Assembly (NCBI GenBank): GCA_013042375.1
Contig: JABDQH010000094.1
Span: forward strand, 19,573 to 83,572
Direction: 5' to 3'
DNA from: Woeseiaceae bacterium
Lineage (GTDB): Bacteria; Pseudomonadota; Gammaproteobacteria; Steroidobacterales; Woeseiaceae
Length of the DNA stretch: 64,000 nucleotides
The translations under genes were made by a program, and so were the position numbers. Within the stretch, counting starts at the first letter, position 1; every line of letters begins with the position of its first letter. Under the pieces are notes generated by a model. The model was not told the DNA's origin and did not search any database. It saw nothing but the letters and a program-made list of their open reading frames with translations. Below, one piece after another: positions 55,805 through 63,851 of the stretch.

Positions 55805-57499
55805 ATGCGGCGAATCCTGTTCTGCCTTCTTGTCCTCGTTTTTCTTTCTGCGTGCGCGACTGTCCCGAATACGAGCATCGAGAATATGGAAGGCGAGATT
55901 CCGGCGGGCAGCGGTCTCGTCATCGCCGAGACCGTCACCAATGGCGAGCGCATCACCGGTGTGGTCCGCCACTGGACCGAGGTCATCCTGGTACGCGTCA
56001 ACTACGAAGGCGAGGACGACACGTTCAGCATTGATTCCCTGAGCCACAGCTTCTCGACCCAGGCGTACATGGGAGTCGTCCCCGCCGGCACCTATCGCGT
56101 CGGCGCGTTGTACGCCTTCCTGCGGCGCGGGGACTACACATTCACAGCGTACGCGATTGCTCCGCCGGCGCTGGGTACGTTCGAAGTCAGGCCGGGCCAG
56201 GTGACCAACCTCGGGACCCTTCTTTACCAGCCGTTCCAGGACAGGAACTGGGCCGAGGACGAGTATCCCGACTACGCGATGTCGCGGATCGGGAATGATG
56301 ACCTGTGGCGAACCGCGAGTAAGACCAATCCGCAAATCGCGGCGCAGATCGATGCCGGCGCGCCGGTCCTCGGCTGGAACCCGGACAATCTCGACGAGAT
56401 TCGTAATGCGGCGGCAACGATTATCAAGGGCGCCGGATTGCCGACCCGCATGTATGCCTTGGCCGACGGTGGCATCCTGATGAGCGGCCACCTCGGCGGG
56501 CTCTACCTGCTGCGGAACGGCGAAGTTCAAAATCGTTCGGCGGAGGGTCACTACAAGATCACCGATCTCGCCGAGTTGCCGGACGGACGACTCCTCGTCG
56601 GAGGGGAATTCGGCAGGCTCTTCCTGACGGATCCGCTCGCCGAGAATGTCCGTCACCTGCCTCACCAGCAGGACCGCACACACGTGCTCGATATCGAGCT
56701 GAGCGATCGCGGCCAGGCCTACATTGCGGTCCTTGCGCCGGATGGTTACGCGGTGTACCAGTATCAACCCGCAGCTGATTCGCTGGTCTCGATCAAGGCG
56801 TTTCCGCCGAAAAAGATCGGCTTCTTCGAACAGGGCTACGATATGTATGCCGAAGAGCTTCGGCATCCGATACTCCTCGGAACACCTGAAGGCATCACAG
56901 TGTTCTTCGAGAAGTTCGCATACCGCTACGACGAGTCCGCCGACCAGTGGTCCGAGTCGGAGTCGGTCGAATTCAGCACGATGCACCAACAAGCGGACGG
57001 CGTTGTATCCGGCATACCGCACTCATCGTGGAGCGGTACAAACCCACCTCGCTACAGCATGGACAATGGCAATAGCTGGCAGGAAACCGAAGAAAAAGGC
57101 GGCATTTTCAGCTGGTGGAAAGTCCCGACGTACCGCTTCGCCAACGGCGAGTTCCTGCGCACCGGCGAGGACACGGATTTCTCCTTGTGGAAGGGCTACA
57201 CGGCGCTTGATGACGTGCCCGTATTGTTGTCACAGGACAACGGGGTGAGCTGGGCACCGGTCGGCTCGGTCCCTCGAGGCTGCATTACGATCGCACCCGA
57301 AGTATCGACCGACGAGCTCCTGTACATCCTCTGCACCGACGGCAGTACGTTGTCATCGAGCGATCGTGGCGTCAGCTGGCGGCCATCGTCGTCGAAGAGA
57401 ATCCCGGAGTTCGACGAGTTCCCAGGCGCGCTCAAGATTCGGTACAACAGGGAGAAACTGGACAGCACGAGTCCTGCGCCGCCGGTCATTCCGGATTAG
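55805..57499 (+). CDS. Large lipoprotein of unknown function, probable beta-propeller
   Basis: 564 residues from ATG 55805 (MRRILFCLLVLVFLSAC), lipobox LSAC. After an N-terminal beta-rich domain (residues 25-150) come repeated segments of the type LADGGILMSGHLGGLYLLRNGE, LPDGRLLVGGEFGRLFL, LSQDNGVSWAPVGS and LSSSDRGVSWRPSSS, suggesting a BNR/sialidase-like propeller. Asp-box motifs (S-x-D-x-G-x-x-W) occur twice near the end. No enzyme residues can be named. Slightly lower GC than the core genes. Confidence 0.75.
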   Translation: MRRILFCLLVLVFLSACATVPNTSIENMEGEIPAGSGLVIAETVTNGERITGVVRHWTEVILVRVNYEGEDDTFSIDSLSHSFSTQAYMGVVPAGTYRVGALYAFLRRGDYTFTAYAIAPPALGTFEVRPGQVTNLGTLLYQPFQDRNWAEDEYPDYAMSRIGNDDLWRTASKTNPQIAAQIDAGAPVLGWNPDNLDEIRNAAATIIKGAGLPTRMYALADGGILMSGHLGGLYLLRNGEVQNRSAEGHYKITDLAELPDGRLLVGGEFGRLFLTDPLAENVRHLPHQQDRTHVLDIELSDRGQAYIAVLAPDGYAVYQYQPAADSLVSIKAFPPKKIGFFEQGYDMYAEELRHPILLGTPEGITVFFEKFAYRYDESADQWSESESVEFSTMHQQADGVVSGIPHSSWSGTNPPRYSMDNGNSWQETEEKGGIFSWWKVPTYRFANGEFLRTGEDTDFSLWKGYTALDDVPVLLSQDNGVSWAPVGSVPRGCITIAPEVSTDELLYILCTDGSTLSSSDRGVSWRPSSSKRIPEFDEFPGALKIRYNREKLDSTSPAPPVIPD

Positions 57500-57557
57500 C
57501 CGGACGAACGATAGCGACGATCCGGTTTCGACTCCCGGGCGCTGCGCCGTAGTACAG

Positions 57558-58046
57558 CTAATTCGAGAATGCTATTTCGCCGCTATGGGACAACCGGATC
57601 TTGCGCTTGAACGCACCTGGATCGAGCTTGGCATCGAAGCGGTAGTCGAAGCCGTCGCCGTCCTTTTTCATGAGCGAACGGAACAGCTGTATTCCCGCCA
57701 TCAGGTTAAAGCCGGCATTTAGCGTAAACGTGCCTTCGCCGTAACCATCGATCACCGGCAGCTGGTTGCCGACGCCCTTGATCAGTTGCTGGCCGTTCAG
57801 GCTGATCGTATAAGAGACGCCGGCGAGCTCGAGCGGTTCCAGGTTCGGGTTGATGACGTGCAAGATAATTTCGAATCTCGGCAGCCCGCTGCTATCGTCA
57901 GACGCGAGCGGGCGAAACGACTGCACGGATACCGTCGGCGACTCGTATCCGGCGCCCATTCCAGCACACCCGGACAAGAACCAACTGACGGCGAGGAATG
58001 AGGCAGCCAATATGCCCGAACGTGGAATGACTGGTTTTGCTCGCAC
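57558..58046 (-). CDS. LEA type 2/WHy-domain lipoprotein
   Basis: 162 residues: lipobox LSGC, then a WHy/LEA14-like beta domain (PRFEIILHVINPNLEPLELAGVSYTISLNGQQL). Such proteins occur in many proteobacterial envelopes, with suspected stress roles. The ATG is 8 bases from the outermost attC-like site of the integron, the spacing seen for cassette genes, but no attC follows the gene at 57500-57557. It is therefore either the chromosomal flank or a decayed last cassette. Confidence 0.78.
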   Translation of the reverse strand: MRAKPVIPRSGILAASFLAVSWFLSGCAGMGAGYESPTVSVQSFRPLASDDSSGLPRFEIILHVINPNLEPLELAGVSYTISLNGQQLIKGVGNQLPVIDGYGEGTFTLNAGFNLMAGIQLFRSLMKKDGDGFDYRFDAKLDPGAFKRKIRLSHSGEIAFSN

Positions 58047-58053
58047 GGTTGAT

Positions 58054-58242
58054 ACCTGAAGTTAAGCTTACTTGCCGACCAGTGTCTGGCGCTGGGGTTG
58101 CGAATGCAAGCCTCGCGCTCCTTAGCCGGTTCGGCTCGGAACCTGCGACGACCTTCTGCCGGCTGCAGCGCATCGAACACTGACTTCGGCCGAAGTGCCA
58201 GGTGCATCCTGCCAACGAATCATGCCACCTGCGCGGTCAGGT
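58054..58242 (-). repeat. attC-like site 1 (terminal, diverged)
   Basis: The left arm ACCTGAAGTTAAGCTTACTTG and the CAGTGTCTGGCGC section match the family; the right part is rearranged, with GCTGCAGCGC near 58162 and a GTCAGGT core at 58236-58242 that also holds the stop codon of the next gene. Length is far above the other sites, so an insertion or decay is likely and the right edge is uncertain. Confidence 0.65.
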
Positions 58243-58740
58243 GCCATTTCGCATGCCCTCCACGAGCAGCGAGTTTTCCTGATGCCTTTGCTCATCCTGA
58301 TCGCGCTGATGTGCAACTTCCCGGACCTTTTGAGTATATCGGTCCGGGAAGCCATGAAACTCACACCCCAGGAGCACCATCGCTTTGTACCAGGTGTATG
58401 AAATCAGTGTAGGTTCAATATGCGAATCAATCGCTTTGTAGGCCCAGCAGCCACCTACACCGGGTACAGCAATTTGCATTTCATCGTATCCGATGCCGAG
58501 ACCCTCAACCTTGTCCAGAAGAGGCTTTTCTTTCAGCAGGATTTCGAAGACCGCCACATGGATCTCACCGGCAGCCGCGACAATGTCACATTTTGCAGAA
58601 CCATCAACGCTTCTCTTATGAAAGTGCAGATCGAACCCCGGGACTCTCGCGGTATCGATAAGTTTCGCCGACGGAACTCTCCTGACGAGGCGCGTCGGGT
58701 GCAGGTTGCTTCCGTATGCTGCGTATAGGTAGGTCGTCAT
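58237..58740 (-). CDS. Gamma-glutamylcyclotransferase-like protein (cassette 1)
   Basis: 167 residues from ATG 58740 (MTTYLYAAYGSNLHPTRL). The YGSNL phosphate-binding loop and the catalytic Glu in LDKVEGLGIGYDEM fit the GGCT/AIG2 fold. Such enzymes cleave gamma-glutamyl amines or glutathione-derived dipeptides; the substrate here is unknown. The stop TGA lies within an attC core (GTCAGGT). Confidence 0.85.
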   Translation of the reverse strand: MTTYLYAAYGSNLHPTRLVRRVPSAKLIDTARVPGFDLHFHKRSVDGSAKCDIVAAAGEIHVAVFEILLKEKPLLDKVEGLGIGYDEMQIAVPGVGGCWAYKAIDSHIEPTLISYTWYKAMVLLGCEFHGFPDRYTQKVREVAHQRDQDEQRHQENSLLVEGMRNGT

Positions 58741-58743
58741 GAC

Positions 58744-58844
58744 ACCTGACATTAAGCTGAATTGCGACAAGTATCTGGCGCGGCGGTTACGCAGGCAAGG
58801 GCCGTGACAGATATCCCGGAGACCCAGTGCGGGGCTTGCTCGGT
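58744..58844 (-). repeat. attC-like site 2
   Basis: Left core ACCTGAC, ATTAAGCTGAATTGCGACAA, then TATCTGGCGCGG...GGCCGTGACAGATA, right core degenerate (GCTCGGT instead of GTTAGGC). About 101 bases. Confidence 0.8.
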
Positions 58845-58850
58845 TGCGCT

Positions 58851-59273
58851 TTACTCCTGGCCCTCCGGGTCTCTAATAACGATGCGTCCAAGCTGGGACA
58901 GCGGAATCTTACTGAGGTAGCTAATCGAAGGTTTCTTCAATACCGCCAGGAACCCATCAGGTGATTCCTCGAGCCAAATGACCTCCCATCGCTCATTGCC
59001 GTACTCATTGAGCTGAGATTCAAGATCTTCGGGCGACGAATAAGAAAGATTGATCACCCGATACTCCCAGTCACCAATGTTCTCGAGGTCCTCTGCTGCC
59101 CAGTCGACAGGAATATCGACCTTGTCTTTGACCAGCTCATCGTACTTGCTTTGCAGCTCGTCGAGGGCGCGTTGGGCAGCAGACGGTTCCTGTGACTCGT
59201 TTTCGCAACCGGACAGCAGGTGGCTAAGAAGAACTGCTCCCACTAACAAGACGACCCGGTTTCCATAGACCAT
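58851..59273 (-). CDS. Cassette lipoprotein with DUF4177-like domain (cassette 2)
   Basis: 140 residues: lipobox LLSGC, a charged helix, then WEYRVINLSYSSPEDLESQLNEYGNERWEVIWLEES, which has the shape of DUF4177 (a short domain often found in small phage and chromosomal proteins). Function unknown. Starts 11 bases from the previous attC. Confidence 0.8.
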   Translation of the reverse strand: MVYGNRVVLLVGAVLLSHLLSGCENESQEPSAAQRALDELQSKYDELVKDKVDIPVDWAAEDLENIGDWEYRVINLSYSSPEDLESQLNEYGNERWEVIWLEESPDGFLAVLKKPSISYLSKIPLSQLGRIVIRDPEGQE

Positions 59274-59284
59274 CGTTCTGCGCT

Positions 59285-59386
59285 ACCTGACGTTAAGCTA
59301 ACTTGCGAACAGTATCTGGTGGCTTTCTTGCGGATGCAAGAAGGATGAAAGATGCGTGGGAGACCAGGTGCAGCGTCTTGTTAGTT
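59285..59386 (-). repeat. attC-like site 3
   Basis: Left core ACCTGAC then GTTAAGCTAACTTGCG, right core GTGCAGCGTCTTGTTAGTT. The central stem-loop (TTCTTGCGGATGCAAGAA) differs from the other sites. Confidence 0.88.
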
Positions 59387-59391
59387 GCCGT

Positions 59392-59718
59392 TTACGACAA
59401 TCTGGAAGACACCAACCGATTGAGGCTGACCCCAGCTTCGGCTGCCCGGAGCACGAGCATCCGATGTACTTCGGGAGGAACTCGTACCATGAATTTGCCA
59501 CTGTATGGCCGAGTTGAAATTGGCTGGGGCACCGTCTCCTTGCTTCGCTCCAGATCTTCGACCGTATCGGCTACCAGCTTTCGGACGCCGACCAAAGCCT
59601 TCTCTTGCGATTTGTCCAACCAGCTCAGGCTTGGGAATTCCGCACACAATCCGACGTACTCCTGATCCTCTTCGGACCAGGTAACACGATAGGTATACCG
59701 ATCTACTTTCTTAGCCAT
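59392..59718 (-). CDS. hicB: HicB-family antitoxin (cassette 3)
   Basis: 108 residues from ATG 59718 (MAKKVDRYTYRV). N-terminal partial RNase H-fold domain (EEDQEYVGLCAEFPSLSWL) and C-terminal ribbon-helix-helix (GKFMVRVPPEVHRMLVLRAAEAGVSLNRLV). HicB normally neutralises the HicA mRNA interferase and represses the operon. Here the upstream hicA is a 38-codon remnant whose stop overlaps the hicB start, so this is an orphan antitoxin. Confidence 0.92.
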   Translation of the reverse strand: MAKKVDRYTYRVTWSEEDQEYVGLCAEFPSLSWLDKSQEKALVGVRKLVADTVEDLERSKETVPQPISTRPYSGKFMVRVPPEVHRMLVLRAAEAGVSLNRLVSSRLS

Positions 59719-59720
59719 CA

Positions 59721-59837
59721 CTACTCTCTAGTCGGTAGTTTGCCAAAATAATGATCGCAGACTTTGGTGAGCTCGTTGAAGCGAATCCCTTTCGGATTGC
59801 ACCGCATCTTCGCCAGAATGTCCTCGATCGAAGCCAT
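59721..59837 (-). pseudogene. hicA: Truncated hicA toxin remnant (cassette 3)
   Basis: A 38-codon ORF missed by the track: MASIEDILAKMRCNPKGI...CDHYFGKLPTRE. It matches the start of the HicA subtype with NPKxIRFxDLxxVCDxYFG, but stops about half way and lacks the SSHxxY..P part that carries the catalytic His and the dsRBD core. A palindrome lies upstream. It probably encodes no active toxin. Confidence 0.75.
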
Positions 59838-59846
59838 TCGAGAATG

Positions 59847-59862
59847 GTATCAATAATGATAC
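59847..59862. promoter_or_regulatory. Candidate HicB operator
   Basis: Perfect palindrome GTATCA-ATAA-TGATAC, 10 bases before the hicA remnant start. Confidence 0.55.
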
Positions 59863-59908
59863 TATTACGGAATGCGAGAATCTAGAGGTTTCGCCGAGGA
59901 ATGGCGGT

Positions 59909-60009
59909 AACTAGCGTTAAGCTAACTTGTCACCAGTGTCCGGCGCGGGGGTTGCGAATGCAAGCCCTGTGACAGACAGCCAAGGAACAAGTGCAGCGCC
60001 TTGTTAGGC
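59909..60009 (-). repeat. attC-like site 4
   Basis: GTTAAGCTAACTTGTCACCAG on the left, GTGCAGCGCCTTGTTAGGC on the right, 101 bases. The left core reads AACTAGC, a poor match. Confidence 0.88.
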
Positions 60010-60114
60010 TGCATTGCGCGACATTCCGAATGACCGCTTCTTCCCAGACCAGTCATTCGCGTCACTGAAAATCGAGCAAATCGAAGGGCCGCAAACGGCC
60101 AAAAGCGGACGTCG

Positions 60115-60882
60115 CTACTCGGCGGAGATCACGGTATGCAAGCCATCTAATGCCGTGCTGGTATCAATCACAATGCGATGCTCGCCGTCAGTATCCGAGT
60201 AAGTCAGCTCGATCGTTTTCGGCGATGGCGCAATCGGAAAGAACATATCCAAAGCAATCTCTTCGCCTGCTACGAGATTCACCGGCAGTGCTGTCTGGCG
60301 CGACTTAATAACACCGTTGACCTTGCTTTGGTTTACACCACGCATTACACCGCCAATGGCGAGAACTGGAGCCAGCACCATCCCGCCCACAACGATAGCC
60401 CCGCTGGTTGCTCCAACAAAAGACCCGGCCCCCATCGCGGCTCCGACTCCCGCGCCTGTCGCTGTTACAGCTGCGACTTTCATGGTCCCTCTACCCGAAC
60501 CCGCTTCCACTTCGATGCCTGATTTCTTGTAGCGACGGGCGGTTTCCTTGCTGCTCTTGACGAGCTGTTTTCGGTCAGCTACTGATTCAGTCGGCATGCC
60601 GAGCGAATCCACAACAATTAGCCGAATTATCCGTACCGGTTGATCCGATTCGCTCTTAACTCTCAGCAAATATTCGTCCCAGCCGGCCTTTCTGGACCAG
60701 GTTCCTGGACCGTCTCGAACAATCACCCAGTCGAGCGCGACGGAGAGTCTCTGATCAGACGCAGCTGCCAGTGGTTGCGTGGCTACAATCGGTTCAGATT
60801 CCTTTAGAACCTTACTACCACCACAAGCAGACAGGGCGATGAGAAAAAAGAGGGCGCCATATTGATACAATAATCTCTTCAT
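60115..60882 (-). CDS. Cassette lipoprotein with glycine-rich hydrophobic segment (cassette 4)
   Basis: 255 residues from ATG 60882 (MKRLLYQYGALFFLIALSACGG), lipobox LSAC. A beta-rich region (LDWVIVRDGPGTWSRKAGWDEYLLRV) is followed by a Gly/Ala hydrophobic stretch (TATGAGVGAAMGAGSFVGATSGAIVVGG) that could be a membrane or glycine-zipper segment, then a C-terminal beta domain. No family recognised. About 105 bases of non-coding sequence separate the stop from the attC. Confidence 0.75.
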   Translation of the reverse strand: MKRLLYQYGALFFLIALSACGGSKVLKESEPIVATQPLAAASDQRLSVALDWVIVRDGPGTWSRKAGWDEYLLRVKSESDQPVRIIRLIVVDSLGMPTESVADRKQLVKSSKETARRYKKSGIEVEAGSGRGTMKVAAVTATGAGVGAAMGAGSFVGATSGAIVVGGMVLAPVLAIGGVMRGVNQSKVNGVIKSRQTALPVNLVAGEEIALDMFFPIAPSPKTIELTYSDTDGEHRIVIDTSTALDGLHTVISAE

Positions 60883-61076
60883 AGCGTCACTCGCTTGGCA
60901 GGGTGTGCCGATAATAGGCGCGATCACCATTACTGAGCGGCGTTGAGATTTATGTCAATTCGGGAAGGTACGTAATTTTCGCTTTGGGTCATTTGCAGTC
61001 GTCGAACATCGTAACATCTGGCCGGCCAGTTTCCGGTGCATAGCGGACGTTCGAAGTTAGCGGAGACCTCTCTGCT

Positions 61077-61178
61077 GCCTAACGTTAAGCTAACTTGCGA
61101 CCAGAATCTGGCGCGGCCGTTGCGCATGCAAGGGCCGTGACAGATAGTCAGGCGGCACAGTGCAGCGCCTTGTTAGGC
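61077..61178 (-). repeat. attC-like site 5
   Basis: Well-preserved site: left core GCCTAAC, GTTAAGCTAACTTGCGACCAG, TCTGGCGCGGCCGTTGCG...GGGCCGTGACAGATA, right core GTTAGGC. It is the best local consensus, 102 bases. Confidence 0.92.
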
Positions 61179-61574
61179 GGCGCTTCCACGAATAGCCGCT
61201 GCGATGATGAGCCCACCTAGTACCAAGGAGCACAACCCAATCAGCGTGATGTACCGAGTTGCCCGAGGTACGACGTATTGCGCGAACCGTTGATGCCACC
61301 GCCAGGGTAGGAGGAAAAGACATGCACTGGTGATAATGAGGGCCCAGCCAAAGGCGGTAAAAACCGCTGTGGCGAACATTCGAGGCGCATAGATGACAAG
61401 AGACCACCCGACCAGTAGACGAATGAGAAGTTCGATGTAATGGGCGCGTTGAGAGCTGGCAAAGCCCAGTAGAAATCGACTGCTCTCAGCCGGCATCGTC
61501 AACGAAGTCACGGCAAAGACGCAGAAGTACAAACCAGCGAGGACGACAACCGAGAGCGCCAATACTTCAGTCAT
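61173..61574 (-). CDS. Small integral membrane protein (cassette 5)
   Basis: 133 residues with four predicted membrane helices (for example LALSVVVLAGLYFCVFAVTSL and LIGLCSLVLGGLIIAAAIRG). No family recognised. The TAA stop lies inside the attC core GTTAGGC, as is common in cassettes. Confidence 0.75.
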   Translation of the reverse strand: MTEVLALSVVVLAGLYFCVFAVTSLTMPAESSRFLLGFASSQRAHYIELLIRLLVGWSLVIYAPRMFATAVFTAFGWALIITSACLFLLPWRWHQRFAQYVVPRATRYITLIGLCSLVLGGLIIAAAIRGSAA

Positions 61575-61593
61575 TGGCAGTGGATGGCGCGCC

Positions 61594-61695
61594 GCCCAAC
61601 GTTAAGCCAACTTGCGACCAGTACCTGGCAGCCTTCTTGCGAAAGCAAGAACGATGACAGATAGGCAGGAGGCTACATGCAGCGCCTTGTCAGGT
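61594..61695 (-). repeat. attC-like site 6
   Basis: Left core GCCCAAC, GTTAAGCCAACTTGCGACCAG, right ATGCAGCGCCTTGTCAGGT. The middle carries its own hairpin (TTCTTGCGAAAGCAAGAA). 102 bases. Confidence 0.88.
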
Positions 61696-62094
61696 GGCTT
61701 CAAAGAAACTCCTAACGTTGGGCTTGGCGTAGAGATACCACACGACGAGTCCGCTCACGGCAACTACGAGCGGCAATTCTATGTAGCGCTGGCGTAAAAC
61801 AACTGCCATCAGAAGTAGCACAAGTAGCAACGCCAAGAAAAAATGTCGGGCGATCGATTTGCCGCGCCACAACCCTACACCGACGTACGCCGTGAAAACA
61901 GTCCAGGCAATCAGCACCGCTAGAAGTTTGTAGCGAACGTCTCCGATCAGCATCGAATCACCAATTAACTGCAAGGTGCTTTCAGGAGTCGCGAGAATCG
62001 TGACAAAAATTGGGATAAGAAGTAAGCAAGCCTTGAATACGACCAACAGGACGAAAACCGATACAAGAAATGGTCTTTTCGGATTACCGAGCAA
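61690..62094 (-). CDS. Small integral membrane protein (cassette 6)
   Basis: 134 residues, four membrane helices (FLVSVFVLLVVFKACLLLIPIFVTIL, LLAVLIAWTVFTAYVGVGLW, HFFLALLLVLLLMAVVL, LPLVVAVSGLVVWYLY). Unknown function. The TGA stop lies inside the attC core (GTCAGGT). Confidence 0.75.
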   Translation of the reverse strand: MLGNPKRPFLVSVFVLLVVFKACLLLIPIFVTILATPESTLQLIGDSMLIGDVRYKLLAVLIAWTVFTAYVGVGLWRGKSIARHFFLALLLVLLLMAVVLRQRYIELPLVVAVSGLVVWYLYAKPNVRSFFEAT

Positions 62095-62105
62095 TTTGGA
62101 AAGCC

Positions 62106-62206
62106 ACCTAACGTTTAGCTAACTTGATCTCAGCTTACGGCGCGAAGCTTGCTCGCTGCAAGCTTCGTGACGGAAGCCAGGACACAAGTGCAGCGCCTTG
62201 TTAGGC
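62106..62206 (-). repeat. attC-like site 7
   Basis: Left core ACCTAAC, GTTTAGCTAACTTG; right GTGCAGCGCCTTGTTAGGC. The centre is unlike the others: CGCGAAGCTTGCTCGCTGCAAGCTTCG forms a separate strong hairpin. Confidence 0.88.
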
Positions 62207-62281
62207 ACAATATGGGCAATTTATTAACATTGGTAAAAGAGGGCACGGAGGGACTATTTCAAAATCAACAAATAAGGTTGT

Positions 62282-63265
62282 TCAGTAATAAAACGCCCCG
62301 TCTCTTTTTTGCATCCGTCGACGCTTAGGGTATTGCAGCAACCAGTTATATACATCATCACCCGCATACACCCTGTTCCAGACATCATGCGACATGTCCT
62401 GTTCGGTGGTGAATCGTATCGTCGCGCCGAGTTCATCCATCCTGTTCATGCCCGCGAAGAAGTACTTCGTCTCGACAGTAGGATCTCTTCCGCCTGAGAA
62501 GATCCATACGGGGATATCCGCTTTGGCAACTGCCTCTGCCTGTTCGACAGATGGATAACCGACAACAGGTAAGAGTGCAGCGAATCGTTCAGGATACACG
62601 CTGGAGTAGTGCCAGATGCCGAAAGCGCCTTCGCTCGCGCCTGTCAGATAGACCCGGTCAGCATCGGCGTTATACGTCTTGAGTATCGAATCCAGTATGT
62701 TGATGACATCGGGGTCAGTTCGCTTCCAGCCGAACTTGTTATCGTAATCCGTGTAGTCAGGTAATAATTCATCTGCCACAGCTCCTTGCATTGGTCCGAA
62801 GATTTGTAATGCCGGCATATCTGTATTGTGTGGTGGCGTGCCTTCTTCCAGTCTTCCTGGAATTCCCTCTTTAGTGCGGTTGAGGATATATGAAGGTCCA
62901 TCTGGACCATCTCTTCCGAACATATGAAGCTGTGGGACGATCAGGATAAATGGCATATCCTTCTTCTGAACCCAGGCTTCGTATAGCGGACCATAAGCCA
63001 TGACATAATCAAGTTCTTCTTTGCCATCACCGCGCTCACCATCGCCGTGAAGATATATCATAACCGGCCAATTATGAGACGAGTCATCATCGTATCCTCT
63101 GGGAAGATAGATATAGGCATCTCGCTCTAGGTTATCGACGAAACTGGTATATGTGTGGCGCAGGAGTTGCTCTTCAGACAAGCTGTCGGGACTGTTTGTG
63201 TGCGAATCTTGGGGTGTGCCGCAACCGACGAGCAGGGCGATGAGGAAGATGGTTAGAGATCTCAT
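62282..63265 (-). CDS. Alpha/beta-hydrolase (esterase-like) lipoprotein (cassette 7)
   Basis: 327 residues: lipobox VGCG, then an alpha/beta-hydrolase with oxyanion region MIYLHGDGERGDG, nucleophile Ser in TGASEGAFG, Asp in SGGRDPTVE and His in DMSHDVW. Closest in style to poly(3-hydroxybutyrate)-depolymerase/feruloyl-esterase-like serine esterases of unknown substrate. At about 1 kb it is the largest cassette, and the most AT-rich gene of the window. Confidence 0.8.
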   Translation of the reverse strand: MRSLTIFLIALLVGCGTPQDSHTNSPDSLSEEQLLRHTYTSFVDNLERDAYIYLPRGYDDDSSHNWPVMIYLHGDGERGDGKEELDYVMAYGPLYEAWVQKKDMPFILIVPQLHMFGRDGPDGPSYILNRTKEGIPGRLEEGTPPHNTDMPALQIFGPMQGAVADELLPDYTDYDNKFGWKRTDPDVINILDSILKTYNADADRVYLTGASEGAFGIWHYSSVYPERFAALLPVVGYPSVEQAEAVAKADIPVWIFSGGRDPTVETKYFFAGMNRMDELGATIRFTTEQDMSHDVWNRVYAGDDVYNWLLQYPKRRRMQKRDGAFYY

Positions 63266-63319
63266 TGTCTGGTCTACTTTTGCTTTTGTAATTTTGTGTT
63301 CATTCTTTCTCTCCCGCGT

Positions 63320-63372
63320 GCCTGACGTTCAGCTAACTTGCGACCAGTATTTAGTGCAGCGCCTTGTTAGGC
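63320..63372 (-). repeat. attC-like site 8 (shortened, 53 bases)
   Basis: Left core GCCTGAC, GTTCAGCTAACTTGCGACCAG, then directly TGCAGCGCCTTGTTAGGC. The central variable stem-loop (about 49 bases) is missing; the R and L box regions are retained. Confidence 0.88.
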
Positions 63373-63846
63373 CACATTTTTTCTCCGTCGCCAGCGCGCT
63401 GAGTCCAGGTATTTGGACAGTTCAGCAAGTATGAAGCGGCAGGCCGCTTCGTTGCGCACGAAGGTTATTCCGAAGCCCAGGGCCACTATTCCCGCGAGTA
63501 AGGTGACAAACCAGCCAGTCCGGACATAGACCAGCGGCAACGAAGCGAAAACTAGGACTGATAGAACCAGAAAAATCGTGTTCGGAAAGTAGGCGTATCC
63601 AAACTCGACTCTCACAACGGTCCTTCCGTACTCGACCGTCACCAACCCGTTTCCGACCGGTGCGCCGCCCATTCCAGCATTTTGAGAGATTTGAAACTGG
63701 TCCCCAGTGACACGAGTGTAGGTACGATGCAGAGACGCGCCGGCGATCGGACCGGCCGCAAAATCCGATCCCCGCTCCTTCGGCATTTTCTTAATTGCAG
63801 CGAGGACGGACGATTTCGATTGCGCGAGAACGGCTTCGAAAACCAA
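63367..63846 (-). CDS. Membrane protein of unknown function (cassette 8)
   Basis: 159 residues. An N-terminal soluble part (SDFAAGPIAGASLHRTYTRVTGD) is followed by two membrane helices (about 92-112 and 115-135) and a basic C-terminus RWRRRKNVA. No family recognised. The stop TAA lies inside the attC core. Confidence 0.75.
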   Translation of the reverse strand: MVFEAVLAQSKSSVLAAIKKMPKERGSDFAAGPIAGASLHRTYTRVTGDQFQISQNAGMGGAPVGNGLVTVEYGRTVVRVEFGYAYFPNTIFLVLSVLVFASLPLVYVRTGWFVTLLAGIVALGFGITFVRNEAACRFILAELSKYLDSARWRRRKNVA

Positions 63847-63851
63847 ATGGG

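Noticed and set aside
60014-60202. 62-residue plus-strand ORF in cassette 4
   Set aside because: Opposite to the cassette polarity and partly over the lipoprotein gene; no start signal. The stretch looks like cassette 3' non-coding DNA.
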